Shown: positions 7,149 to 13,689 of the stretch, one piece after another
How positions within the stretch are numbered: position 1 is the first letter of the stretch
Layout: each line of letters starts with the position of its first letter
Source: Candidatus Aerophobota bacterium
GTDB lineage: Bacteria > Aerophobota > Aerophobia > Aerophobales > B47-G16
DNA: 13,689 nt
Assembly (NCBI GenBank): GCA_003648815.1
Contig: QMPZ01000031.1
Span: 1 to 13,689, forward strand
Direction of reading: 5' to 3'
Position numbers and translations under genes: made by a program
The notes under the pieces: generated by a model
What the model was told of the DNA's origin: nothing
The model's input: only the letters and a program-made list of their open reading frames with translations
Database searches by the model: none

Positions 7149-8321
7149 CTATGAACTAAGGCTCTCCGTGATTATGCGTTGTGCTCTTTGAAAGAACTTA
7201 CCCTCACTTTTGATGGCCGGAGCAATCACCATCTCTACTTCGTGCATTTCTTTTATGTTCGTCACTCCACAATATCCCATGCAGGTTCTTATTGCCCAGA
7301 TCAGGTTTTGGGAACCATCATCTAAGCGAGCTGGACCATAAAGAATTTCCTTTAGTGTTCCCGTCGTGCCCACCTTAATCCTTGCTCCTCGTGGTAGATT
7401 CTCGTCCGAGGTAGCCATTCCCCAATGATAACCTTTGCCCGGAGCCTCCTTGGCTCGAGCGAAAGCAGAGCCAATCATCACCGCATCTGCTCCCGCAGCT
7501 AAGGCTTTGCAGATATCTCCTCCTGTCCTCATTCCTCCATCGGTGATGACGGAAACGTACCGTCCGCTTCTCCTAAAATAGTCATCTCGAGCAGCAGCTA
7601 CATCTATGGTAGCGGTTACCTGGGGAACACCCACTCCAAGAACTTCACGGGTCGTACAGGCTGCTCCCGGCCCCACTCCTACCAGAATGGCATCTATTCC
7701 TGTTTGCATAAGTTCGTAAGCAGCTCTATAGGAAACGCAGTTGCCCGCTATTACCGGAATGGACAGCTCCTTACAAAACTTGGTAAAATCTAATCTTTCC
7801 TGTTTGGAGGATTTGTATTTTGCCGTTACTACCGTAGCCTGAACGACGAAGACATCTGCTCCGGCTTCCTGGGCGATAGGACCGAAACGGGCTGCCTGCT
7901 GGGGAATACAGGAGACAGCAATGGGAACGCCGGCTTTTTTGACTTCCTTTATCCTTTCTTCGATCAGTTCCTCTTTTATCGGCTCTTTATAAATCCTCTG
8001 GATTATTCTCACTGCCTCCTTAGGAGAGGAATTGACTATTTCCTCGATTACCTCAGCTGGATTCTCGTAACGAGTTTGGATGCCTGTGAGGTTGAGGACA
8101 GCCAGTCCCCCTAATTTGCCGAGCTGAATGGCAAAATTTGTATCCACCACTCCATCCATCGCTGAGGCTAAGATGGGAACCTCAAGGGTTAAATTCCCTA
8201 TCTTCCAGCTAATATCTACATCATCTGGATCAAGGGTCACATCTCCCGGAACTAACGCTACCTCATCAAATCCGTAGGCTTTTCTTGCCTTTCTTTCCCT
8301 TCCTATGTAAAATCCTCCCAT
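7149..8321 (-). CDS. GuaB3-family IMP dehydrogenase (no CBS domains)
   Basis: The 390-residue TIM-barrel protein is shorter than canonical GuaB (about 490 residues) because the CBS pair is missing. The N-terminus (ARKAYGFDEVALVPG, about 12-26) and LASAMDGVVD (51-60) match the GuaB3 group known from Actinobacteria and Cyanobacteria. GVGPGAACTTRE (215-226) holds the catalytic loop Cys222. DGGMRTGGD (261-269) is the phosphate-binding loop, and VMIGSAFA (281-288) follows. ITESLSS is the C-terminus. IMP dehydrogenases oxidise IMP to XMP with NAD+, the committing step to GTP. GuaB3 proteins are often listed as IMPDH-related, so activity is inferred from the retained Cys and loops. AAAGGAG lies seven bases before the ATG. 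prfB is 101 bases upstream on the same strand. I leave the symbol empty because guaB would hide the subfamily. Confidence 0.88.
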   Translation of the reverse strand: MGGFYIGRERKARKAYGFDEVALVPGDVTLDPDDVDISWKIGNLTLEVPILASAMDGVVDTNFAIQLGKLGGLAVLNLTGIQTRYENPAEVIEEIVNSSPKEAVRIIQRIYKEPIKEELIEERIKEVKKAGVPIAVSCIPQQAARFGPIAQEAGADVFVVQATVVTAKYKSSKQERLDFTKFCKELSIPVIAGNCVSYRAAYELMQTGIDAILVGVGPGAACTTREVLGVGVPQVTATIDVAAARDDYFRRSGRYVSVITDGGMRTGGDICKALAAGADAVMIGSAFARAKEAPGKGYHWGMATSDENLPRGARIKVGTTGTLKEILYGPARLDDGSQNLIWAIRTCMGYCGVTNIKEMHEVEMVIAPAIKSEGKFFQRAQRIITESLSS

Positions 8322-8422
8322 TCTTTTCTCCTTTTTTAATTAAAATTTTAGTTTTTTCTGTGAGCTTCTTTGAAATCTAACGGAAGCTGGTTAATAAAGT
8401 TATCAAGGACAAGTAGCCAGTT

Positions 8423-9518
8423 TCACTCAAGTGCTGTTTTCTTGAGCGAGGCAATTATGAACTCGTCAATTTCTCCCTTAAGCACTCTTTCGACATCTCT
8501 TTTTTCTATACCTGTGCGATGATCCTTAACCAGAGTATAGGGATGCAGGACATACGAGCGCACCTGACTTCCCCACTCTATGCGTGCTTTTTCCTTATGC
8601 CTTTTTTTTAACTTCCTTTCCCTTTCCAGCTCATAAAAATTATGTAGCCGCGCCTCCAGAATTCTCATCGCCATAACTCTATTTTTATGTTGAGAACGCT
8701 CATCCTGGCACTGCACGGTGATCCCGGTGGGAAGATGGGTAATGCGAACAGCTGAATCGGTGACGTTTACGTGTTGTCCACCTGGTCCACTGGCTCGAAA
8801 AGTCTCGATCTTCAGATCTTCTTCCCTAATTTCTATTTCGGTCTCTTCTACCTCAGGAATCACATCCACCGCAGCAAAGGAGGTATGCCGACGATTAGAG
8901 GAGTCAAAGGGAGATATTCGAATAAGTCTATGGATTCCTATCTCCTCCTTAAGATACCCATAAGCAAATCTTCCCTCCACTATTATCGTGGCCGTCTTTA
9001 TGCCTGCCTCCTCATTATGTACCCATTCCACTACTCTCGTCCTGTATCCCTTCCTGTTGGCCCAGTATAGATACATTCGGGCCAGATTCTCTGCCCAATC
9101 ACAGGAATCAGTTCCCCCAGCTCCTGAGTGCACGGAAAGAATAGCATTAGCCTGATCATACTCACCCTTCAACAAAAGCTCTATCTCAAACTTTTCTGCT
9201 TCCTTCTCCAAAGCTTCTATTCTTTCCCTCAGCTCTTTTTCCAGTTCTCTGTCCTCTTCCTCTTCTAAAAGCTCAACTAAGGTAAGAGTTTCCTGATATT
9301 GATTAAAAAACTCCTTCCATCTTCCTTGTCTTTCCTTAAGATAGCTTAACTCCTGCAGTATCTTCGGCTGGCTTTCCTTGTTCCACTCAGAGGTTTGTGC
9401 TAACTTTTTCTCCAGCTGCTTAATTCTTTCCTCCTCTGATCTTAAATCAAAGATACCCCCTTATCTCATCTACTTTCTTTTGTAATTCCCTTATACGAGA
9501 AATATATTCCTCTAACAT
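8423..9518 (-). CDS. prfB: Peptide chain release factor 2 (programmed +1 frameshift)
   Basis: RF2 releases peptides at UGA and UAA. The zero frame starts at ATG 9518 behind the strong site GGAGAGGAG and runs 23 codons (MLEEYISRIRELQ, then KVDEIRGYL) to UGA at 9449-9447. Translation must slip +1 at CUU-U to continue with GAU as codon 24, giving 364 residues (E. coli RF2 has 365). In the second frame the anticodon-like SPF tripeptide is at about 202-204 and the catalytic GGQ is at about 246-248 within SGPGGQHVNV. Both fit E. coli positions closely. Residues 24-110 form a Lys/Glu-rich helical domain 1. The gene ends in UGA, RF2's own codon. A TTG at 9211 opens only the downstream part and is not the real start. 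The hup terminator ends about 23 bases upstream of the ATG. Confidence 0.96.
9446..9461 (-). other. RF2 programmed +1 frameshift site
   Basis: Read on the minus strand this is AGGGGGTATCTTTGAT. It combines an internal Shine-Dalgarno-like AGGGGG, the slippery CUU-U and the in-frame UGA followed by U. It is nearly base-for-base the E. coli prfB site. When RF2 is scarce, UGA pauses the ribosome and slippage makes more RF2, which is autoregulation. The reading frames on both sides agree with a +1 shift here. Confidence 0.97.
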
Positions 9519-9540
9519 ACTCCTCTCCTTCAGAACATTA

Positions 9541-9579
9541 AAAAGTAAGCTAAGGGGAACAATGTATTCCCCTTAGCTT
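9541..9579 (-). terminator. Intrinsic terminator downstream of hup
   Basis: AAGCTAAGGGGAA (9547-9559) and its perfect 13-base complement (9567-9579) enclose a 7-base loop. Read on the minus strand, the stem is followed by ACTTTTTAA. It lies 26 bases past the hup stop and 23 bases before the prfB ATG, so it may also act as an attenuator on transcription into prfB. Confidence 0.85.
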
Positions 9580-9604
9580 TTGGCCTGAACAAATTTCCTA
9601 CACC

Positions 9605-9877
9605 TTAGCCCACTGCTTCCCTTAAGGCCTTCCCTGGCTTGAATTTAGGCACGTCTTTTGCCGGAATAGTTATCTTGGCCCTCGTCTGAGGATTCACGCC
9701 CTGCCGAGTTTTCCTCCTTTGCACCTGGAAGGTACCGAATCCGACCAGCGTAACCTTCTCCTTTCTGGCTAAAGAGTCGGTAATCGCTGAAATTAGAGCA
9801 TCGATGACGTTGTTGACATCTTTCTTGGACAGACCCACTTCAGCGGCTACCGCATCGACCAATTCGGCCTTGTTCAT
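9605..9877 (-). CDS. hup: DNA-binding protein HU
   Basis: The 90-residue histone-like nucleoid protein aligns end to end with bacterial HU. MNKAELVDAVAAEVGLSKKD is the N-terminal helix pair. VTLVGFGTFQVQRRKTRQG is the HU/IHF signature leading into the beta-arm. NPQT carries the DNA-intercalating proline (about residue 63), and KFKPGKALREAVG ends the protein. HU binds and bends DNA as a dimer. GlyPheGly and the Arg-rich arm are intact. A near-perfect ribosome-binding site, AAGGGAGGTGA, lies just upstream of the ATG. Transcription probably starts near 10025 from the promoter at 10032-10060, giving a leader of about 150 bases. The terminator at 9541-9579 indicates a largely monocistronic transcript. 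HU and IHF subunits look alike, but arm sequence and length favour an HU homodimer. Confidence 0.96.
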   Translation of the reverse strand: MNKAELVDAVAAEVGLSKKDVNNVIDALISAITDSLARKEKVTLVGFGTFQVQRRKTRQGVNPQTRAKITIPAKDVPKFKPGKALREAVG

Positions 9878-10031
9878 ACTATTTCACCTCCCTTATAGTT
9901 TTTTTAAACTTGTGTCTTCAGAGTAAAAAGATGTGCTGAATGACAGAGAAGGCCAATCCCATTTTGTAGTTTATTGAGATCTCTCAAAACCTCATTATTA
10001 AAGAATTAGAGAGGACGCCTTTCGATTATTG

Positions 10032-10060
10032 AATATAACACAATTTAACAAATTAGTCAA
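10032..10060 (-). promoter_or_regulatory. Sigma-70-type promoter for hup
   Basis: On the minus strand, TTGACT (10060-10055) and TATATT (10037-10032) are separated by exactly 17 bases. The predicted start is near 10025, giving a long leader of about 150 bases to hup. It is divergent from the nusB promoter, with about 38 bases between the two -35 boxes. Confidence 0.75.
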
Positions 10061-10098
10061 GAGGAGACGGTATCTTAGAAGGTGTTCACTTTTCCTAT

Positions 10099-10126
10099 TT
10101 GACAAAATCCGCAGGATGGGTATAAT
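10099..10126 (+). promoter_or_regulatory. Sigma-70 promoter for the nusB–cca fusion gene
   Basis: Both hexamers are perfect consensus: TTGACA (10099-10104) and TATAAT (10121-10126), with a 16-base spacer. The predicted start is near 10133, about 40 bases before the ATG. The near-consensus match suggests strong constitutive expression, which suits a growth-related gene. Confidence 0.85.
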
Positions 10127-10173
10127 TACCGCCAAAACATCTATGAAAAGTCAATTCTGTAAGAGGACTCGGG

Positions 10174-11886
10174 ATGAGAGACCGGCGTAAGGCCAGAGAG
10201 CTTGCCTTACAAGTTCTTTATCAAATGGATGTCCGGGAAATTCCGGCAGAGAAAGCTTTAGGGATAATCCTCTCTCGGTATCGCTTCAGACCAGGGGTAA
10301 GAAAGTTCAGCGAGATACTGGTGCGAGGAGTGTCCCGATATTTCTTTCCCATTAACAGCTTGATAGAAGATTATGCCAGGAACTGGACTCTGGAGCGTAT
10401 GGCCGTAGTCGACAGAAATATCCTCCGATTGGCTATTTACGAACTTCTTTTTCTGGAAGAGATTCCTCCGGCAGTGAGCATAAACGAGGCCGTAGAGATA
10501 GCCAAACGATATGGAACGCAGGATTCAGGAAAGTTCGTCAATGGCATCCTCGACAAAATTCACCGGCAAAGAGGGCAGGATAGTTGTTTAAAATGGACTC
10601 ACCTGAAGAACGTCCTTTGCAGAAATCCTTATCTGAAGAAATTAGCCCAGATCAAGGGAAAGGAGAAACTCTGGCTGGTAGGTGGATATCTTCGCGACCA
10701 TCTTCTTGGCAAGGAAAATAAGGATTTGGATTTAATAGTGGAGGACCCTGAGTTTAAGGTTGCTCAAAGATTCGCCCAAGAAATGAGAGCAGCTCTATTC
10801 GCCCTAAATCCCACTGCGAGAAGGTCCGTTCTTCCAGATGGAGTCATCATCGATTTTAACCTCAAAAGAGCTCCTTCCCTTAAGGAGGACTTACTTCAGC
10901 GTGATTTCACCATTGATGCCCTGGCATTAGATTTAGATTATCTCGAGATACCTTCTTTAACCCTCATAGATCCTTCCACTGGCCTGGAGGACTTGATAAG
11001 CAGAAAAATTAAGTTAATAGGCAAAAGATCTTTGGAGGACGATCCCCTCCGTATGCTGCGAGCCTTCCGCTTAGCTTCCCAGCTTCACTTCACCATAGAA
11101 GATGAGATTACCTCTTTTATCAAGCAAAAATCCTTTCTCATTAAAAAAATCTCCAAAGAAAGAGTAAGAGATGAAATATTTCTTCTGCTTAAAGATCTTT
11201 TCTCTTATGAATATCTCAAAGATTCTTCGGCAACTGCCATATTAAAGGAGGTGCTTAGCCAGACTCCTAACGTGGAGAACCTGCGGAAAATAGAGATGAT
11301 CTTGAATAGCTCTGATGAGAAAATAATCTCAGACGAACTCAGGAAAAAGATAATCTCTCACTTAGAGGAAAGAAAAGTAAGTACAAGAAAAAGAAAAGAG
11401 CTTTTAAAATTCATCGCTTTAATTTTTCCTTCCCCTGAAAAGCGTAGCTTATCCCTCACCGCAAGAGAACTGAAATTAGGGCAGAAGGAAGTAAGGATAA
11501 TAAAGAAAATAGAGAAGCTCTATCCCTCATTAAAAGAACTCAAGAAAAAACAAGGAGATCCCAAACTTGTAGCTCAATTCTTCCTTGAAGCTAAGGAGGA
11601 GACGATAGAAGTTTTACTACTTTTCCTGGCAGAAAACCTCGAAAAGGAAAAATCCTTAAAGCTGGCCACCTCCCTGTTGGAGGAATACTTCCAGAAATCC
11701 TCCCTTATCCTGCAACCTCCAAAACTGATAGACGGAAATGACCTGACGAAATCTTTGGGCATTGCTCCTGGTCCTAAGGTTTCTCATCTTCTGAGTGAAA
11801 TACATCGGGCCCAGCTTATGGGAAAGGTTAAGACGCGGGAAGAAGCATTAAGGCATGCCCGACAGATTCTCTCCCAAACTTCCTGA
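10174..11886 (+). CDS. NusB–tRNA nucleotidyltransferase (CCA-adding/poly(A) polymerase family) fusion protein
   Basis: A single 570-residue frame joins two normally separate proteins. Residues 1-134 are a full NusB: the Arg-rich start RDRRKARELALQVLYQMD, then ERMAVVDRNILRLAIYELL (74-92), SINEAVEIAKRYG (102-114) and KFVNGILDKI (120-129). NusB binds boxA RNA with S10 in rRNA antitermination. Residues 152-570 are a class II tRNA nucleotidyltransferase: LVGGYLRD (168-175), catalytic DLD (184-186), QRDFTIDALAL (242-252), the nucleotide-template segment DDPLRMLRAFR (289-299), ISKERVRDEI (326-335), and the C-terminal DGNDLTKSLGIAPGP motif (520-534). About 420 residues is the normal length for that enzyme alone. 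The linker is only about 15 residues. No in-frame stop, ATG, GTG or TTG suitable for separate translation of the second half is present. AAGAGGA precedes the ATG. An artefactual fusion is possible but would need an error that preserves both domains. Confidence 0.9.
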   Translation: MRDRRKARELALQVLYQMDVREIPAEKALGIILSRYRFRPGVRKFSEILVRGVSRYFFPINSLIEDYARNWTLERMAVVDRNILRLAIYELLFLEEIPPAVSINEAVEIAKRYGTQDSGKFVNGILDKIHRQRGQDSCLKWTHLKNVLCRNPYLKKLAQIKGKEKLWLVGGYLRDHLLGKENKDLDLIVEDPEFKVAQRFAQEMRAALFALNPTARRSVLPDGVIIDFNLKRAPSLKEDLLQRDFTIDALALDLDYLEIPSLTLIDPSTGLEDLISRKIKLIGKRSLEDDPLRMLRAFRLASQLHFTIEDEITSFIKQKSFLIKKISKERVRDEIFLLLKDLFSYEYLKDSSATAILKEVLSQTPNVENLRKIEMILNSSDEKIISDELRKKIISHLEERKVSTRKRKELLKFIALIFPSPEKRSLSLTARELKLGQKEVRIIKKIEKLYPSLKELKKKQGDPKLVAQFFLEAKEETIEVLLLFLAENLEKEKSLKLATSLLEEYFQKSSLILQPPKLIDGNDLTKSLGIAPGPKVSHLLSEIHRAQLMGKVKTREEALRHARQILSQTS

Positions 11887-11930
11887 AAGATTTATCCAAA
11901 GCTAATTGTTAATTTTTATCTTTCGAGCTA

Positions 11931-12007
11931 TGGTGCGCCTGGCAGGACTCGAACCTGCGACACGCGGTTTAGGAAACCGCTGCTCTGTCCTACTGAGCTA
12001 CAGGCGC
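11931..12007 (-). tRNA. tRNA-Arg(CCT)
   Basis: The 77-base gene folds as a full cloverleaf on the minus strand. The acceptor GCGCCTG (12007-12001) pairs with CAGGCGC. The D-arm is GCTC/GAGC. The anticodon stem GCGGT/ACCGC holds loop TTCCTAA with anticodon CCT, which reads the rare Arg codon AGG. The T-arm is GCAGG-TTCGAGT-CCTGC. The discriminator is A, and CCA is encoded at 11933-11931. It starts 7 bases after the coaX stop, so it is probably cut from a birA–coaX–tRNA transcript. The adjacent convergent gene encodes a CCA-adding-type enzyme. Confidence 0.97.
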
Positions 12008-12014
12008 AAGAAAG

Positions 12015-12770
12015 TTAAATCCAATTTTCTCCTATGAAGTTCAGTCCCTGTAGGGTGAGGATAGGGTTCACCTCATCTATCTCATCGCACTCATCTTTTA
12101 TCAAATCTACCAAACCTCCCGTAGCAATGACCCTGACTTCCTTTCCCAGTTCCCCTTTTATTCCCCTTATTATCTCCTTGACCGCTCCCAGGCAGCTGTA
12201 AAAAATTCCCGAAATCAGGTTATCTGTGGTGTTTGTTCCTATCACTCGATTAGGTTTTTTGAACTCCACCGAGAACAATCTTTCCGTTCTCCTGGGCAAA
12301 CTCTCCAAAAAGGTCATCACCCCGGGAGCGATGACTCCTCCCAGATATTCTCCCTTCTGGGAGACCACATCAAAGGTAGTAGCTGTTCCAAAGTCCACCG
12401 CTATGGCTGGCAGTTTGTATAACTTGATGAGTGCAATCGCATTAGCTATACGATCCGCCCCTAACTGCTTAGGGTCGTCGTAAAGAAGGGGAATCTCCAC
12501 CTTCTCCGGTATCACCTCAATAGGGGATAACCTGAGATATTTCTCTATCCCCACCTTTAAAGAGTTAGATACAGAAGGAACTACAGAGGCCAAGACCACC
12601 TTTTTTATCCTGCCCCTGATGAACTTTCCCACCCAACTGCAGATTAGAATTCCCCATTCATCGACTTCCTTTCTGGATTGAGTGGCAAATTCGCCCTTGA
12701 GGACTAAGTTTTCACCTTCGAATATTCCTGCTTTAACCGTTGTGTTTCCTACATCTATAACTAAGTTCAT
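12015..12770 (-). CDS. coaX: Type III pantothenate kinase
   Basis: CoaX phosphorylates pantothenate, the first step of coenzyme A synthesis, and requires a monovalent cation. The 251-residue length is typical. MNLVIDVGNTTVKAG (1-15) is the ASKHA-fold phosphate-1 motif. KQLGADRIANAIA (101-113) and AVDFGTATTFDVV (124-136) carry the CoaX-specific dimer and substrate residues (Asp105, Arg107, Asp126). GGVIAPG (144-150) follows, and ATGGL (216-220) is the adenosine motif. The birA stop is 7 bases upstream and the genes are on the same strand. The birA–coaX pairing recurs in many bacteria and joins two cofactor functions. The ribosome-binding site is weak (GAAGTGAAG), so coupling to birA translation is likely. 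The tRNA-Arg gene follows after 7 bases. Confidence 0.95.
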   Translation of the reverse strand: MNLVIDVGNTTVKAGIFEGENLVLKGEFATQSRKEVDEWGILICSWVGKFIRGRIKKVVLASVVPSVSNSLKVGIEKYLRLSPIEVIPEKVEIPLLYDDPKQLGADRIANAIALIKLYKLPAIAVDFGTATTFDVVSQKGEYLGGVIAPGVMTFLESLPRRTERLFSVEFKKPNRVIGTNTTDNLISGIFYSCLGAVKEIIRGIKGELGKEVRVIATGGLVDLIKDECDEIDEVNPILTLQGLNFIGENWI

Positions 12771-12777
12771 CTTTTCT

Positions 12778-13536
12778 TCACTTCAGGATATAACCTTCTT
12801 CTGGGGATATTCTCCTTACAACCCCACTTTCTAACCTAAGCAGTAAGTTTCCCTCGTCGTCCAAATCCTGTGCCCAGCCAGCAAGTTTTTCTTTCTTGAT
12901 TTGAATTCTAACCTGCTTTCCCAATAAGGAAGAGAAAGAACGGGCTTTCTCCAACACCTGAGAAAAATCTTCTTGAGAGGAAAAATATAACTCCTCGAGT
13001 TTCTGTAATAAGCTTGCCAGAAATGGTCCCTCTGCAACGAGATTGCCTGTCTCTTTTTGCAGCGAGGTAGCCTTAAAACAAAGAGAAGGAGGAAAATACT
13101 CTATATTCAAATTAACTCCTATTCCCATAATGACGAAATCTCCCTTGCCCTGCTCAAGTCTTGCCTTACATAGTACTCCACCCACCTTCTTCCCATTTAC
13201 CAGAGCGTCGTTAGGCCATCGAATTTGAGGAAAGAGCCAGGGAAATGCCTCCTCCACCGTCTCAACTATCCCCACCGCCCCTAAGATGCTCAATCGGGAA
13301 ATCTTAGAGGAGGCAATACGGGGACGGAGAATAAGGGAAAACCATAACCCTCCTGATGGAGAGAACCATTGATGCCCCTCTCTTCCCTCTCCCCGAGCTT
13401 GCTCCTGTGCTATCACCACCGTTCCCTCCTCAGCTCCCTTCCTGGCAAGTAAATAAGCGGTCTTCATGGTGGAATCTATTTGAGAATACCAGTAAAGTTT
13501 CCTGCCAAACTTGTTCCTCGTCGAAACAGCTTTCAT
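12778..13536 (-). CDS. birA: Biotin–protein ligase, class I (no DNA-binding domain)
   Basis: The enzyme activates biotin with ATP and transfers it to the biotin-carrier lysine of acetyl-CoA carboxylase and relatives. The 252-residue protein starts directly in the catalytic domain: DSTM (21-24), the adenylate loop GEGREGHQW (49-57), SPSGGLWFSLILRP (59-72), RWPNDALVNGKKVGGVL (106-122) and GIGVNLN (138-144). An SH3-like C-terminal domain follows (about 205-252). The N-terminal helix-turn-helix of E. coli BirA is absent, so this protein is not a repressor of biotin genes by that route. The adenylate loop differs from the usual GRGRRGR: two of its arginines are Glu (50 and 53) and another is His55, while the key Arg52 is kept. 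AGAGGA precedes the ATG by seven to eight bases. It is the first gene of the probable birA–coaX–tRNA unit. Confidence 0.94.
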   Translation of the reverse strand: MKAVSTRNKFGRKLYWYSQIDSTMKTAYLLARKGAEEGTVVIAQEQARGEGREGHQWFSPSGGLWFSLILRPRIASSKISRLSILGAVGIVETVEEAFPWLFPQIRWPNDALVNGKKVGGVLCKARLEQGKGDFVIMGIGVNLNIEYFPPSLCFKATSLQKETGNLVAEGPFLASLLQKLEELYFSSQEDFSQVLEKARSFSSLLGKQVRIQIKKEKLAGWAQDLDDEGNLLLRLESGVVRRISPEEGYILK

Positions 13537-13562
13537 CCTGTTTTCCTCTTTTTACAATATAT

Positions 13563-13590
13563 AATATATCTTATCACCAAGCACCGCCAA
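13563..13590 (-). promoter_or_regulatory. Possible promoter for birA–coaX–tRNA
   Basis: On the minus strand, TTGGCG (13590-13585) and TATATT (13568-13563) have a 16-base spacer in the AT-rich gap upstream of birA. The -35 match is only moderate, and the gene at the window edge could instead drive the unit. Confidence 0.35.
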
Positions 13591-13615
13591 GGACGCCTGC
13601 AAGAAGGAATTTATC

Positions 13616-13689
13616 TCAAGCATCGTTTTTCCGTCCACTCAAGATCTTCTCCGCTATTTGTTTATCCTTCTCCAGCCTCTTTGTCAAAA
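13616..13689 (-). CDS. C-terminal end of an unidentified protein (5' part outside window)
   Basis: One minus-strand frame stays open from the window edge and ends in TGA at 13618-13616. It encodes a charged helical tail that begins LTKRLEKDKQIAEKILSGR and ends in KNDA. The spacing to birA (79 bases) and the shared strand suit a gene end. It is too short to identify. It does not resemble the end of NadC, a frequent birA neighbour. It could be chance, since only 23 codons are visible. Confidence 0.4.
   Translation of the reverse strand, partial: LTKRLEKDKQIAEKILSGRKNDA

Noticed and set aside
8423..9211. prfB as a 262-residue protein starting at TTG 9211
   Set aside because: The coding frame continues upstream to the +1 frameshift site and a well-placed ATG at 9518, restoring the normal RF2 length.
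9973..9986. TTGAGATCTCTCAA near-palindrome in the hup leader
   Set aside because: Short, imperfect and seen once, with no matching copy to support an operator.
10593..10721. ATG at 10593 preceded by a TAG, as a separate start for the CCA enzyme
   Set aside because: It opens only a 42-codon frame that is out of register with the nucleotidyltransferase motifs. The conserved domain is encoded in the NusB frame, so it does not argue for two genes unless there is a sequencing indel.
11885..11924. GAAAGAT…ATCTTTC inverted repeat between the fusion gene and tRNA-Arg
   Set aside because: Only seven A/T-rich pairs around a 26-base loop; too weak to call a bidirectional terminator, although one would be expected there.
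1..13689. CRISPR arrays, insertion sequences, phage or integron features
   Set aside because: No direct-repeat arrays, transposase, integrase or terminal inverted repeats were seen. Apart from the surface-protein region the window looks like core chromosome.

Overview
This is a bacterial chromosomal window, moderately A+T-rich by eye and densely packed with genes. It uses the standard code: UGA stops are used, and prfB carries the classical UGA frameshift. A GspK-type pseudopilin and a c-di-GMP riboswitch suggest a type II secretion or type IV pilus machine. A CBS-less GuaB3-type IMP dehydrogenase, a zinc-ribbon L28 and a NusB–CCA-enzyme fusion point to a deep-branching or candidate-phylum bacterium rather than a model clade. 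I cannot name the taxon from the sequence.

Positions 1-3475 (+ strand) hold the 3' part of a large secreted or pilus-associated protein, then a c-di-GMP-I (GEMM-I) riboswitch, then a 743-residue GspK-like protein. The GspK-like protein carries three helix-hairpin-helix (HhH)/NxNTA segments, a lamin-tail-like domain split by a Lys/Glu-rich helical insertion, and two acidic metal-binding-like loops. The riboswitch sits inside the gene cluster and ends 3 nt before the start codon, so c-di-GMP probably sets expression of this component specifically.

Positions 3488-6768 (- strand) hold recG followed by an overlapping MFS transporter gene. Divergent from recG is rpmB (L28), whose leader has two hairpins sharing an AAGGGGAA motif. 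rpmB converges with guaB3 with no intervening base. Further right on the - strand are prfB, with an intact programmed +1 frameshift site, and hup, with its own strong terminator. The hup–nusB intergenic region (9878-10173) holds two divergent near-consensus sigma-70 promoters.

Positions 10174-11886 (+ strand) encode a single polypeptide that joins an apparently complete NusB to an apparently complete class II tRNA nucleotidyltransferase. It converges on a tRNA-Arg(CCT) gene that already encodes its CCA end. That tRNA lies 7 nt behind coaX, in what looks like a birA–coaX–tRNA transcription unit. The right edge holds the last codons of an unidentified - strand gene.

The most unusual items are the NusB–CCA-enzyme fusion, the c-di-GMP riboswitch abutting the start codon of the multidomain GspK-like gene, and the interrupted domain architecture of the two pilus/secretion-type proteins.
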